Source: Lachnospiraceae bacterium (lineage in GTDB: Bacteria > Bacillota > Clostridia > Lachnospirales > Lachnospiraceae). Taken from it: 47,971 bases of DNA. Location: positions 1 to 47,971 of the forward strand of contig SVFK01000018.1 of the NCBI GenBank assembly GCA_015056915.1, read 5' to 3'. The notes below the pieces were generated by a model. The model searched no databases. It was not told where the DNA came from and saw only the letters and a list, made by a program, of their open reading frames with translations. A program made the position numbers and the translations under genes. Positions 1 to 7,496 of this stretch are shown piece after piece; the first letter of the stretch is position 1, and every line of letters begins with the position of its first letter.

Positions 1-105
1 GGGAATGGCATAGACTTAGATAACATCTCTATGAAAAAAAGAAAATGTAAGAAAAAGCGAGTTAACAAGAGAAAAACAAAGATTATTATGGGAGGAAATG
101 ATGAT

Positions 106-579
106 ATGAGAAAATTGGGGAAACGTAAGATAAGCGTGCAACGAATGAATAGAAAAGAGGAGAATAGTAGAGATTGGAGACTGGTCTCTTTATATATTGG
201 AATGGTAGCGGGTATGACAGCGTACTTTTCACTAGTTTTAAATTTCCTTGAACTAATTAAGGTCAGCGATTTGGCAATAAGTATTATAGGTGTTATTATG
301 GCTGTTTTGGTTTTGATATTAATGTATTTTTGTGGAAATTATAAAGTGCTTGATAAAATACATAATAAAAAATCATTAGAAAACATATTAGAATCTTTTA
401 CCTTGGCTGGTATTTTTGGCTTTTCTGTTGAGAAAATAATAAATATTTTACCTATTGAGAATCAGTTGTGGAGCGATATTATGCCTTTTATATTCATGAT
501 TGTAATGTTCATGTTTCTTCCTATAGGGGTTATATTAGCTATAGTGAAAAAAGAGGATTGGAAGCATAATGTAGATTAA
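106..579 (+). CDS. small multi-pass membrane protein of unknown function
   Basis: I do not recognise this protein. The ATG at 106 is preferred because GGAGG at 91-95 lies about 10 bases upstream; an in-frame ATG at 31 would add 25 very basic residues and has no such site. The 157-residue product has a basic N-terminus followed by four hydrophobic stretches (around residues 27-45, 53-75, 95-112 and 120-145), so it is probably an integral membrane protein. It lies 25 bases before the RES-domain gene and may be co-transcribed with it. Both genes are AT-rich and sit inside the element that ends in spoIIID, which suggests cargo. A partner or immunity role for the RES protein is only a guess. Confidence 0.6.
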   Translation: MRKLGKRKISVQRMNRKEENSRDWRLVSLYIGMVAGMTAYFSLVLNFLELIKVSDLAISIIGVIMAVLVLILMYFCGNYKVLDKIHNKKSLENILESFTLAGIFGFSVEKIINILPIENQLWSDIMPFIFMIVMFMFLPIGVILAIVKKEDWKHNVD

Positions 580-604
580 GATGGATACACAAAGGAGATA
601 GGGG

Positions 605-1717
605 ATGGCAAAACTAGATTGGGTGGAGAACTTTATTACAAAAGAATTATATGCACCTTATGTGGTAGCATGGGATGAAGATTACTATAAAGATTTGAAT
701 GCAAAGTATAAATTATTATATGATACAGCAAAGATGGCGGGAGCTGATGAAGAAAGTCTTAAAATAATTAAAAAGTATTCTGATAAAGTGAAAGAAAGTC
801 TTAGATTGTATTACGATGGGAGTATTTCTAAGGCACATACTATAATAAGAAATTTAGTTAAAGGTTGCGAGAATGATTCTTTGGCCGTAAGTACAATTAC
901 TAATTCTGAGGCATTTCCAGGGATTAAAGGAACAGAAATACAATTTTTTAGAGCACGATTGAGTGATGATGCTAAGGCATATAAGGCAAAGGAAATGTTG
1001 CATTTACCACTTTCAATGAGAGGAAAAACCGGAAATTATAGATTTAGCATTCCGGGAATACCTAGTTTGTATTTGGGAAACAGTTCATATGCGTGTTGGA
1101 TTGAATTAGGATGCCCACCGGAATACAAACTCAATGTAGCCCCGGTTGTGTTAGAAGGAAATCAGAAGATTTTTAATTTGGCTGTTATGTCTAGGAACTG
1201 GTGGAAACTTGACGAACTAGAGGCGGCAAAAGTACACTGTTGGTTGAAGCTATTAATTTTAATGATGGCAACCTCATATACAATTGAGGAGAGTGGACGT
1301 ATATTTAAGTCAGAGTACATTGTATCGCAAAGTATAATGTTAGCGTGTAAAGAATTGGGATATGATGGTGTTGCATATTTTTCAAAAAGAGTAAGTGATG
1401 AGATATTTGCTTATGCAGCGATAAACTTAGCTTTATTTGCACCGTATCAGAGTAATAAAAAATATTCTACTGTGTGTGAACACATAAAGATTGACGATTC
1501 ATTTAATTACTCGATGTATAAACAATTAGGACGCATTAATAGAGATTGTACATATGACCTTCGTTTGTTGAGAACAGGAATTATTACAAACATTGGAGAA
1601 TATCGTGAGGACAGGCAGTTTCAATATGCTATGACAGAATTTTGTGCGTTTGATAAATTTTTGTTTTCAACATGGAAGCAGAAAGAGGAAATAGAGTGGG
1701 GAAATGCTTTGAAGTAA
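605..1717 (+). CDS. RES-domain protein with helical N-terminal extension
   Basis: The 370-residue product has a helical N-terminal region (about residues 1-105) and then a RES domain (about 115-280). Visible RES signatures are FFRARL, a G-rich RFSIPGIPSLYLGNSSYACWIE block, and EYIVSQSIML followed by YDGVAYFSKR, which supply the Arg, Glu and Ser that name the fold. Characterised RES proteins consume NAD+ and act as toxins of toxin-antitoxin pairs or in defence. Some family members have a HEPN/RES N-terminal domain, and the N-terminus here may be one. No Xre-type antitoxin gene is adjacent; the upstream neighbour is a membrane protein. AAAGGAG at 591-597 supports the start. It is cargo of the element inserted in spoIIID. 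NAD+ consumption is inferred from the family. Confidence 0.75.
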   Translation: MAKLDWVENFITKELYAPYVVAWDEDYYKDLNAKYKLLYDTAKMAGADEESLKIIKKYSDKVKESLRLYYDGSISKAHTIIRNLVKGCENDSLAVSTITNSEAFPGIKGTEIQFFRARLSDDAKAYKAKEMLHLPLSMRGKTGNYRFSIPGIPSLYLGNSSYACWIELGCPPEYKLNVAPVVLEGNQKIFNLAVMSRNWWKLDELEAAKVHCWLKLLILMMATSYTIEESGRIFKSEYIVSQSIMLACKELGYDGVAYFSKRVSDEIFAYAAINLALFAPYQSNKKYSTVCEHIKIDDSFNYSMYKQLGRINRDCTYDLRLLRTGIITNIGEYREDRQFQYAMTEFCAFDKFLFSTWKQKEEIEWGNALK

Positions 1718-1733
1718 AGCGGGTAACACGACG

Positions 1734-1761
1734 AGGACTTTGGGAGAAATCTCAAAGTCCT
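1734..1761 (+). terminator. hairpin after the RES gene
   Basis: AGGACTTTGGGA pairs with TCTCAAAGTCCT around a short AAA-containing loop, just after the RES stop codon. The T-tract after it is poor, so termination efficiency is uncertain. Confidence 0.55.
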
Positions 1762-1763
1762 TG

Positions 1764-1791
1764 TTGCATTATTACGTATAAATAGTATAAT
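1764..1791 (+). promoter_or_regulatory. sigma-A-type promoter of the recombinase gene
   Basis: TTGCAT at 1764-1769 and TATAAT at 1786-1791 are 16 bases apart, 45 bases before the recombinase ATG. AAAGGTGG at 1821-1828 is the ribosome site. A dedicated promoter means the recombinase need not depend on the cargo genes. Confidence 0.6.
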
Positions 1792-1835
1792 AGTCGTAAC
1801 AGAACGCTACAACTCTAACAGAAAGGTGGCTAAAC

Positions 1836-3464
1836 ATGAACATAGCAGCATATTGCAGAGTTTCCACAGATAAAGAAGACCAACTCAATAGTTTAGAGAC
1901 TCAGAAAGAGTTTTTCTTAGAATATACAAAACGTACAGGGGACAACCTTATTAAATTATATGCAGATGAAGGTATTTCCGGAACCAAAATCAAGAATCGT
2001 AAGGAATTCCAGCGTATGCTTGCAGATGCCGAAAAGGGTCTGTTTGATATGGTTGTGGTAAAGGACATTTCACGTTTTGCTAGAAATACTGTTGATTTAC
2101 TACAGAGTGTGCGCAAGTTGAAAGCACTTGGTATTGAAACGCAGTTCCTTACTGCAAACATGACAAGTATGGGTAACTCTGAATTTGTATTGACCATTTT
2201 CGGCGCATTAGCGCAGGAAGAAAGTGCGAACACTTCTAAGCGTATCAAATTCGGTAAGAAGATGAATGCTGAAAAAGGTCGAGTTCCAAACATTGTTTAC
2301 GGATACGATAAAACCATCGGTGACTATTTCAATCTATCCATCAATGAAGAGGAAGCAAAGGTTATCCGTCAGATGTACAAGTGGTACACCGAAGAAGGAT
2401 TTGGTGGAGCTAAGATTGCAAATATGCTCAATGAACGTGGTGTTAAAACAAAACGAGGAAATAACTGGAGTCAGAATTCTGTATGTCGTATTCTGACCAA
2501 TGAGATATACACCGGAAAGATTATCAATGGAAAAGAAGAAGTTGCAGACTTCCTTACCGGGCAGAGAAAAGAAAAGGATGAATCTGAATGGTTAGTAACG
2601 ATTCGTTCGGAACTTCGTATCATCGATGATGAAATCTTTGACAGAGCACAGGAGATTTTAAAAGGTCGTCACGATTCATTCAAGTTGACTCATGAGCGTC
2701 AGAGCAACAAGTATTTATTCTCTACATTGATTAAGTGTAAGGATTGTGGTTGGTCATTCCGTAGAACTGTCCGCCAGTATAAGAATACTTATATTCGTTG
2801 GGTGTGTTCCGGTCACAATGGTCGTGGTGCAGATAGCTGTCCGAATGCAATTACAGTGGATGAAGAAGAATTGATTCAGGTATTGCAGGAGTACTTCCAA
2901 GATGTGCTAAGCAAAAAGAAAAAAGTAATCGACTATGTAATCAGAGAATTCCAGCGTGTATACAAAGCGAAGGATGAGAATGTAGAATATGAAAAGGAAT
3001 TGACTACAGAGTTAAATAGACTTCGTAGATCACGTGAGAAATTTATGGATATGTACACTGATGATTTGATTTCCAGAGAGGAATTAAACGAGAAAATCGG
3101 TGGCATGAGAAAAGAGATTGATAGATTGGAAAATGAACTTAAAATGGTATCTTTCAATCTGACAAAGGGAGAACAGCTCGAAGCGATTCTTAATAGCACC
3201 TTCAAAGAGATGGAAGATATCACAGATGTTCATGAAATGACAAACACCCAGCTCAAGCGTCTCATTAATAAAATCGAAGTGGACAAGGATGGTAACGTAG
3301 ATATTTACTTACGCCTTATCGGCGACTTAGGATTAGACGAAACTGTGCTTATTGAAGGAACAGAGAGTATTGACCAAAGAGCAGAGGACACAGACGCAAC
3401 CTCAGAAAACGGAACAAAAGTAGCCGCGACCAAAACCGTTCCAAATACACACAACCATACATAA
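1836..3464 (+). CDS. large serine recombinase (site-specific integrase/excisionase)
   Basis: A 542-residue large serine recombinase. The N-terminal resolvase domain (1-150) has the catalytic Ser10 in YCRVSTD and conserved arginines including ISRFARN near residue 80. A recombinase domain follows (about 155-270), then a zinc ribbon with Cys301, Cys304, Cys324 and Cys335, and a long coiled coil (about 365-450) of the kind used for synapsis control. Length is normal for the family. The last codons and TAA (3462-3464) overlap the resumed spoIIID reading frame at 3457-3606, so the gene abuts one attachment site of its own element, as spoIVCA does in the skin element. It probably integrates or excises the element whose right end lies here. 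A separate excision factor is not visible in this window. Confidence 0.95.
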   Translation: MNIAAYCRVSTDKEDQLNSLETQKEFFLEYTKRTGDNLIKLYADEGISGTKIKNRKEFQRMLADAEKGLFDMVVVKDISRFARNTVDLLQSVRKLKALGIETQFLTANMTSMGNSEFVLTIFGALAQEESANTSKRIKFGKKMNAEKGRVPNIVYGYDKTIGDYFNLSINEEEAKVIRQMYKWYTEEGFGGAKIANMLNERGVKTKRGNNWSQNSVCRILTNEIYTGKIINGKEEVADFLTGQRKEKDESEWLVTIRSELRIIDDEIFDRAQEILKGRHDSFKLTHERQSNKYLFSTLIKCKDCGWSFRRTVRQYKNTYIRWVCSGHNGRGADSCPNAITVDEEELIQVLQEYFQDVLSKKKKVIDYVIREFQRVYKAKDENVEYEKELTTELNRLRRSREKFMDMYTDDLISREELNEKIGGMRKEIDRLENELKMVSFNLTKGEQLEAILNSTFKEMEDITDVHEMTNTQLKRLINKIEVDKDGNVDIYLRLIGDLGLDETVLIEGTESIDQRAEDTDATSENGTKVAATKTVPNTHNHT

Positions 3465-3606
3465 AGACGTAACAGACAGATTAATGCAGATCAACCCATC
3501 CCTGGCAAAGCAGGCAAGAAAGGTTCTGGATGTGAATAAATCCGAGAGGCATATTCGGGGCGGCATGGCTACCAAAGAAAAATATTTGCATTTGGAGCAG
3601 GGGTAA
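3457..3606 (+). pseudogene. spoIIID: 3' fragment of spoIIID, interrupted by the serine-recombinase element
   Basis: From about 3457 a frame without a start codon reads IHKDVTDRLMQINPSLAKQA, then KVLDVNKSERHIRGGMATKE and KYLHLEQG, ending with TAA at 3604-3606. This matches the C-terminal half of SpoIIID, the sporulation regulator of the mother cell (Bacillus version: VHKDLTERLPEINPDLANEV and SIRHLRGGEATKLKY). The break falls in the recognition helix of the helix-turn-helix. The 5' half is absent from this window and would be expected beyond the left edge, on the far side of the element. It could be a dead remnant or be rejoined by excision; the junction at the recombinase stop favours a specific integration site. 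The frame upstream is closed by TAG at 3421. Confidence 0.85.
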
Positions 3607-3720
3607 AGGATGAAAGGGATTGCTTTTTGAGAATGATGTAGTATCATAAAGTAAGCAAGACTTGTATTTTACGAAGAGTATTAATAAATACAAATAGATG
3701 AAAGAAGGTAAGCTTACCGT

Positions 3721-5046
3721 ATGCTTTATTCTAAAAAGGATTTGCAAAAACTGATTATACCACTTGTATTTGAACAGTTGCTTTCACTACTGGTAGGGTT
3801 GGCGGATACGCTGATGATTTCCGGTGTGGGAGAGGCAGCAGTGTCCGGCGTATCGCTTGTGGATACGTTGAATATTTTGATTATCAACATCTTTATGGCA
3901 TTTGGTACCGGTGGAGCTGTGGTGGCAGGTCATTATCTGGGACAAAAGGATTCTGAAAATGCCGGAAGAGCAGCTTGGCAGGTGAATCTGTTTTCAGCAG
4001 TGTCGGCTGTGGCTGTAACGATTCTGTTTATGGTATTTCATGATGGACTTTTGCATCTTGTCTTCGGACAGGTGGAGGTTGCTGTCATGGAAAATGCGAA
4101 ATCCTATTTATTGATTACTGCCGTGTCTATTTTGCCACTGGCAATATATAACGCCTGTGCCGGATTATTCAGGGCAATGGGAGATTCCAAAACTACCCTA
4201 TATATATCCATATTAATGAATGTGTTAAATGTAGCGGGAAATGCGATTCTTATTTATGGGGCGCAGATGGGTACGGCAGGTGCGGCAACTGCCACTACCA
4301 TTTCCCGTACTGTGGCAGCAGTGTTAATTTTTGCATTAATGTTCCAGAGAAAGCGTGTCATCAATTTCTGTGGCAAGGTAACTTTGCGATTTGAACCACA
4401 CATGATTAAAAAGATTCTGCACATAGGTGTGCCTAACAGCTTGGAGAACAGCTTGTTCCAACTTGGCAAGATTATTACCATCAGTATGGTATCAACCTAT
4501 GGTACTTATGCGATTGCAGCTAATGCAGTTTGCAATACATTGACAGCATTTAATATGTTGCCGGCTCTGGCAATCAACAGTGCGATTTTATCAATTGTAT
4601 CTGTTTGTATCGGCGCCGGAGAAAATGAGCAGGCAAGATACTATACCAAAAAGCTGATGAAGCTGGCAAATGTAAGTCTGATTATTATGTCAGCACTTAT
4701 TATACTGGGAGCTGATGTGCTACTTGCCTTTTATAACTTAAGTCCGGAAGCAACTGTTTTGGCTAAGCAGGTGCTTTGTTATCATGCTGTGTTGGCAGTG
4801 CTTTTTTGGATACCTTCCTTCTCTCTGCCTAATGCATTTCGTGCGGCAGGAGATGTTTTATGGCCCATGGCGATTGCAATCCTTTCCATGTGGGTGTTCC
4901 GCTTAGCCTTGTCGTACTTTTTGGGAACAATATGCAGTATCGGCCTTATGGGTGTATGGATTGCAATGACGGTAGACTGGGCATTTAGAGCTGTTTGCTA
5001 TATGATTCGTTTTAGAGGAAATAAGTGGGAAAAGATGAAAGTATAA
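3721..5046 (+). CDS. MATE family multidrug/Na+ antiporter
   Basis: A 441-residue polytopic membrane protein with about twelve hydrophobic segments and MatE-family features in both halves: LADTLMISGVGEAAVSGVSL near residue 27, AGLFRAMGDSKTTLY near 142, and the second-half repeat LPNAFRAAGDVLWP near 360. Members export cationic compounds using Na+ or H+ gradients; the substrate cannot be told from sequence. An AGAAGGT site lies about 12 bases before the ATG. It is the first complete chromosomal gene to the right of the inserted element and has no obvious operon partner. Confidence 0.92.
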   Translation: MLYSKKDLQKLIIPLVFEQLLSLLVGLADTLMISGVGEAAVSGVSLVDTLNILIINIFMAFGTGGAVVAGHYLGQKDSENAGRAAWQVNLFSAVSAVAVTILFMVFHDGLLHLVFGQVEVAVMENAKSYLLITAVSILPLAIYNACAGLFRAMGDSKTTLYISILMNVLNVAGNAILIYGAQMGTAGAATATTISRTVAAVLIFALMFQRKRVINFCGKVTLRFEPHMIKKILHIGVPNSLENSLFQLGKIITISMVSTYGTYAIAANAVCNTLTAFNMLPALAINSAILSIVSVCIGAGENEQARYYTKKLMKLANVSLIIMSALIILGADVLLAFYNLSPEATVLAKQVLCYHAVLAVLFWIPSFSLPNAFRAAGDVLWPMAIAILSMWVFRLALSYFLGTICSIGLMGVWIAMTVDWAFRAVCYMIRFRGNKWEKMKV

Positions 5047-5099
5047 GTAAGTAGATTAAGCAAGCAGGATTAAGTAAGTAGGCTCAAGTATGTGGTTTT
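5045..5099 (+). repeat. degenerate 14-bp tandem repeat after the MATE gene
   Basis: Four units follow one another: AAGTAAGTAGATT, AAGCAAGCAGGATT, AAGTAAGTAGGCTC and AAGTATGTGGTTTT. The first unit overlaps the MATE stop codon. No coding frame is evident. Confidence 0.65.
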
Positions 5100-5107
5100 A
5101 AATATGC

Positions 5108-5125
5108 GGAGGTAACATGACCTCC
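5108..5125. terminator. hairpin between convergent genes
   Basis: GGAGGT-AACATG-ACCTCC forms a six-base-pair stem between the MATE gene and the convergent minus-strand peptide. The right side is followed by TACTATTTT. It is short, so it may be a weak bidirectional terminator. Confidence 0.4.
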
Positions 5126-5127
5126 TA

Positions 5128-5271
5128 CTATTTTGTAAGAGGAATTCCACGAAATACTCTGCGCCCTATTTTCCATAGAATTACTGCAGGGAAGCTGATT
5201 GTCAGATACAGAGTGGAAAGCAGTCCTGCAGCACCGCCTACAATAGCAATAATCATAATTCCAATATTCAT
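5128..5271 (-). CDS. 47-residue single-pass membrane protein
   Basis: On the minus strand an ATG (5271-5269) preceded by GAAAGGTTGG opens a 47-codon frame beginning MNIGIMIIAIVGGAAGLLST, continuing with LYLTISFPAVILW and a basic end (KIGRRVFRGIPLTK). This is one long hydrophobic segment with a positive C-terminus, typical of small membrane proteins. I recall similar short hypothetical proteins in Lachnospiraceae, but no function. It is convergent with the MATE gene. The plus-strand frame over the same bases lacks a ribosome site and looks like a shadow. Confidence 0.65.
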   Translation of the reverse strand: MNIGIMIIAIVGGAAGLLSTLYLTISFPAVILWKIGRRVFRGIPLTK

Positions 5272-5500
5272 TGTTGTTACCAACCTTTCAAAAGTTTTTA
5301 TGTAATATTATGTTTTCCGTATACATAATATGTTCTTTTATCGTATTAGAAAATAGATTTCGAGCAGCTTTAACACTTCTTTCCCAAGATATTAACATGG
5401 CATTGACATGGCGTTTACACAATCTTAACTGATAGGGAGAATGTATGGAGGCGGCACTGTTGTGAATAAAGGCTTTGTGGGAGGTATTTGAAGTGGGGAT

Positions 5501-5620
5501 GAAGATAGTTATGTAAAGATAGCTGCGTAGGGATTGTTATGCGAAAATAGTTACATGAAGATAGTTATGTGAAATAGTTGCGTAAAGATTGTTATATGAA
5601 GGCTGTTGCATGAAGATATG
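5501..5620 (+). repeat. degenerate 14-bp tandem array, about 8.5 units
   Basis: Consecutive units include GAAGATAGTTATGT (5501 and again 5557), AAAGATAGCTGCGT, AGGGATTGTTATGC, GAAAATAGTTACAT, a 13-base GAAATAGTTGCGT, AAAGATTGTTATAT and GAAGGCTGTTGCAT. The period is steady although units differ at several positions, so this is an aged minisatellite-like array. Confidence 0.75.
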
Positions 5621-6079
5621 GTTTGACGGATAGCTTACATCATTTGTAAAGATATATACGCCGATTTCCATATCTTTTTGCTGCTCTCAGCGTATAGAAT
5701 TATTATTTTTGATATATCTATCTGCTGCACATTGACTTGTATGTGTGTTTTGGGCGTATAGAAAGTATTGCTTAGGCGAATCTATCTGCCGCATGCCTAA
5801 TTTGAGATTGTAGAGATGAGAATACAACTTATTCTCCAAAAGAAATCAGAAGCCAGAAGACCAGAGATTAAGAATTCAAAAGCCAAGAAACTAGAGACCA
5901 AGAAATTAACAGCTTAGGGATAAAACGCTGAAAGTCCCAATACCATAAAACAGGAAGCTTGAAAGTAGCGTATTAGAAAAATAGAGCAATAGAAAATTGG
6001 AAATAGAAAATTGAAAGCCAGATAATTAAAATTTGGAAAGTTTTAAGAAGACTACAAAAGAAATTAAGATTATATTCAT

Positions 6080-6108
6080 TTGCGTGAATGCTTTGCATGA
6101 AGTATAAT
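6080..6108 (+). promoter_or_regulatory. sigma-A-type promoter for the UDPGP-galE unit
   Basis: TTGCGT at 6080-6085 and a perfect TATAAT at 6103-6108 are 17 bases apart. This is about 125 bases before the UDPGP start, giving a leader that contains the 13-bp array. Confidence 0.65.
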
Positions 6109-6115
6109 GTAAAAA

Positions 6116-6167
6116 AGATAAGTGATAGAGATAAGTAATGAAGATAAGTAGTGAAGATAAATAGTAA
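6116..6167 (+). repeat. 13-bp tandem array in the UDPGP leader
   Basis: Four units in a row: AGATAAGTGATAG, AGATAAGTAATGA, AGATAAGTAGTGA and AGATAAATAGTAA. The array starts a few bases after the predicted -10 element, so it would be transcribed as part of the leader. Confidence 0.75.
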
Positions 6168-6234
6168 AGATTTTGTGCGGGTAAGGTTAAAACTTGAGGG
6201 TTTTGAGATTGCAGAGTGAAAGAGGAGAAATATT

Positions 6235-7461
6235 ATGACACTGGAGCAGGCGAAGGAGAAATTAATAAAATATGGTCAAGAGCATGTGCTGAAGTATTAT
6301 GATGAGCTTTCTGCGCAGGAGCAGCAGGCATTGCTGGAGCAGATTGAGGCAACAGATATGAGCATTCTCGCTGCATGTCAGCATAAGGAGGAGCTTGCGC
6401 AAAAGGGTGTGATTACGCCTTTGGCTGCTATGGAATTGGATGAGATTGAAGCTGGCAGAAATGGATATGTTACTACGGGCTTAGAGGCAATTCGCGGAGG
6501 GAAGGTCGGAGCAGTACTCTTGGCAGGAGGAATGGGAACCAGACTTGGCTCTGATGCGCCCAAAGGCATGTACAATGTGGGCTTAACCCGTGAGCTATAT
6601 ATTTTTGAATGCCTGATAAATAATTTGTTGGATGTGGTAAATGAGGCAGATGCATGGATCCACTTATTTGTGATGACCAGTGACAAAAATCATGATGCCA
6701 CGATGACATTCTTGAAGGAACATGCTTATTTCGGCTATAAGGCAGAGTATGTGCATTTCTTCAAGCAGGAGATGGCGGCGGCTACAGATTATCAGGGCAG
6801 GATATATCTGGAGGAGAAGGGTAAGCTTTCCACCTCGCCCAACGGTAACGGTGGCTGGTTTATTTCCATGAAAAATACAGGCATGCTTGATATTGTGAAA
6901 AAAGCAGGCATTGAGTGGTTGAATGTATTTGCGGTAGATAATGTCCTGCAACGGATTGCAGACCCTTGCTTTATCGGTGCAACCTTGCAGAAAAATTGCG
7001 TCGTGGGTGCTAAAGTGGTTCGTAAGAATGCGCCGGATGAGAAGGTGGGGGTAATGTGTCTGGAGGATGGCAGACCCTCTATTGTGGAGTATTATGAACT
7101 GACGGAAGATCTGATGAATGCCAAGGATGACAAGGGCAATCCGGCATATAATTTTGGTGTAATATTGAATTATTTATTTAACGAGAGTGCTTTGGAGGAA
7201 TTACTGGAAAACAGCCTGCCTCTCCATATCGTAGAGAAAAAGATTCCTTATTTGGATGCGAATGGTGAGTTGGTGAAGCCGGAGGAGCCAAACGGTTACA
7301 AATTTGAAAATCTGGTTCTGGATATGATTCACCAGATGGACAGCTGTTTGCCTTTTGAGGTAGTGAGAGAGAAAGAGTTTGCCCCGATTAAAAATAAGAC
7401 GGGAGTGGATTCTGTGGAAAGTGCAAGAGCCCTTTTGCAGGAAAACGGAGTAGTATTGTAA
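6235..7461 (+). CDS. UDPGP-type nucleotidyltransferase (UTP--sugar-1-phosphate uridylyltransferase)
   Basis: A 408-residue cytoplasmic enzyme of the UDPGP type 1 fold, the group of eukaryotic UDP-GlcNAc and UDP-glucose pyrophosphorylases rather than bacterial GalU. The signature LLAGGMGTRLGSDAPKGMYN (about residues 96-115) is the nucleotide-binding loop, and SPNGNGGWF (about 200-208) and the NVFAVDN segment (about 230-236) match uridine-binding parts of the family. It would make a UDP-sugar from UTP and a sugar-1-phosphate; whether glucose, galactose or GlcNAc is preferred cannot be read. The gene is 35 bases before galE, which fits a UDP-sugar supply unit for cell-surface polymers or galactose use. 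GAGGAG upstream supports the start. Confidence 0.88.
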   Translation: MTLEQAKEKLIKYGQEHVLKYYDELSAQEQQALLEQIEATDMSILAACQHKEELAQKGVITPLAAMELDEIEAGRNGYVTTGLEAIRGGKVGAVLLAGGMGTRLGSDAPKGMYNVGLTRELYIFECLINNLLDVVNEADAWIHLFVMTSDKNHDATMTFLKEHAYFGYKAEYVHFFKQEMAAATDYQGRIYLEEKGKLSTSPNGNGGWFISMKNTGMLDIVKKAGIEWLNVFAVDNVLQRIADPCFIGATLQKNCVVGAKVVRKNAPDEKVGVMCLEDGRPSIVEYYELTEDLMNAKDDKGNPAYNFGVILNYLFNESALEELLENSLPLHIVEKKIPYLDANGELVKPEEPNGYKFENLVLDMIHQMDSCLPFEVVREKEFAPIKNKTGVDSVESARALLQENGVVL

Positions 7462-7496
7462 TGATTCCTATAACATTTTGACAGGTGGGAGCGATT

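Larger units (their letters stand above)
5306..6234. other. 0.93 kb spacer of degenerate repeats, no gene seen
   Basis: I see no convincing coding frame on either strand. The left part is AT-rich and may hold the promoter of the minus-strand peptide. The middle has a 14-bp tandem array (5501-5620) and two related blocks that each run from CGTATAGAA to ATCTATCTGC (about 5692-5730 and 5755-5793). Bases 5840-6060 are purine-rich with many loose repeats of AGAAA/CCAAGAAA type. The right part carries the UDPGP promoter and a 13-bp array. Confidence 0.5.

Noticed and set aside
31..105. Longer start of the first membrane protein
   Set aside because: The extra 25 residues are almost all Lys/Arg and the good ribosome site lies downstream at 91-95.
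1901..2293. 130-codon minus-strand frame within the recombinase gene
   Set aside because: It is a shadow of a strongly supported coding frame.
3402..3747. Minus-strand frames across the spoIIID fragment
   Set aside because: The plus strand gives a clear SpoIIID match; the reverse frames have no homology I recognise.
5117..5305. 62-codon plus-strand frame
   Set aside because: Lies opposite the minus-strand membrane peptide, which has a better start and composition.
5501..5620. CRISPR array
   Set aside because: Units of 14 bases are contiguous and degenerate with no unique spacers.
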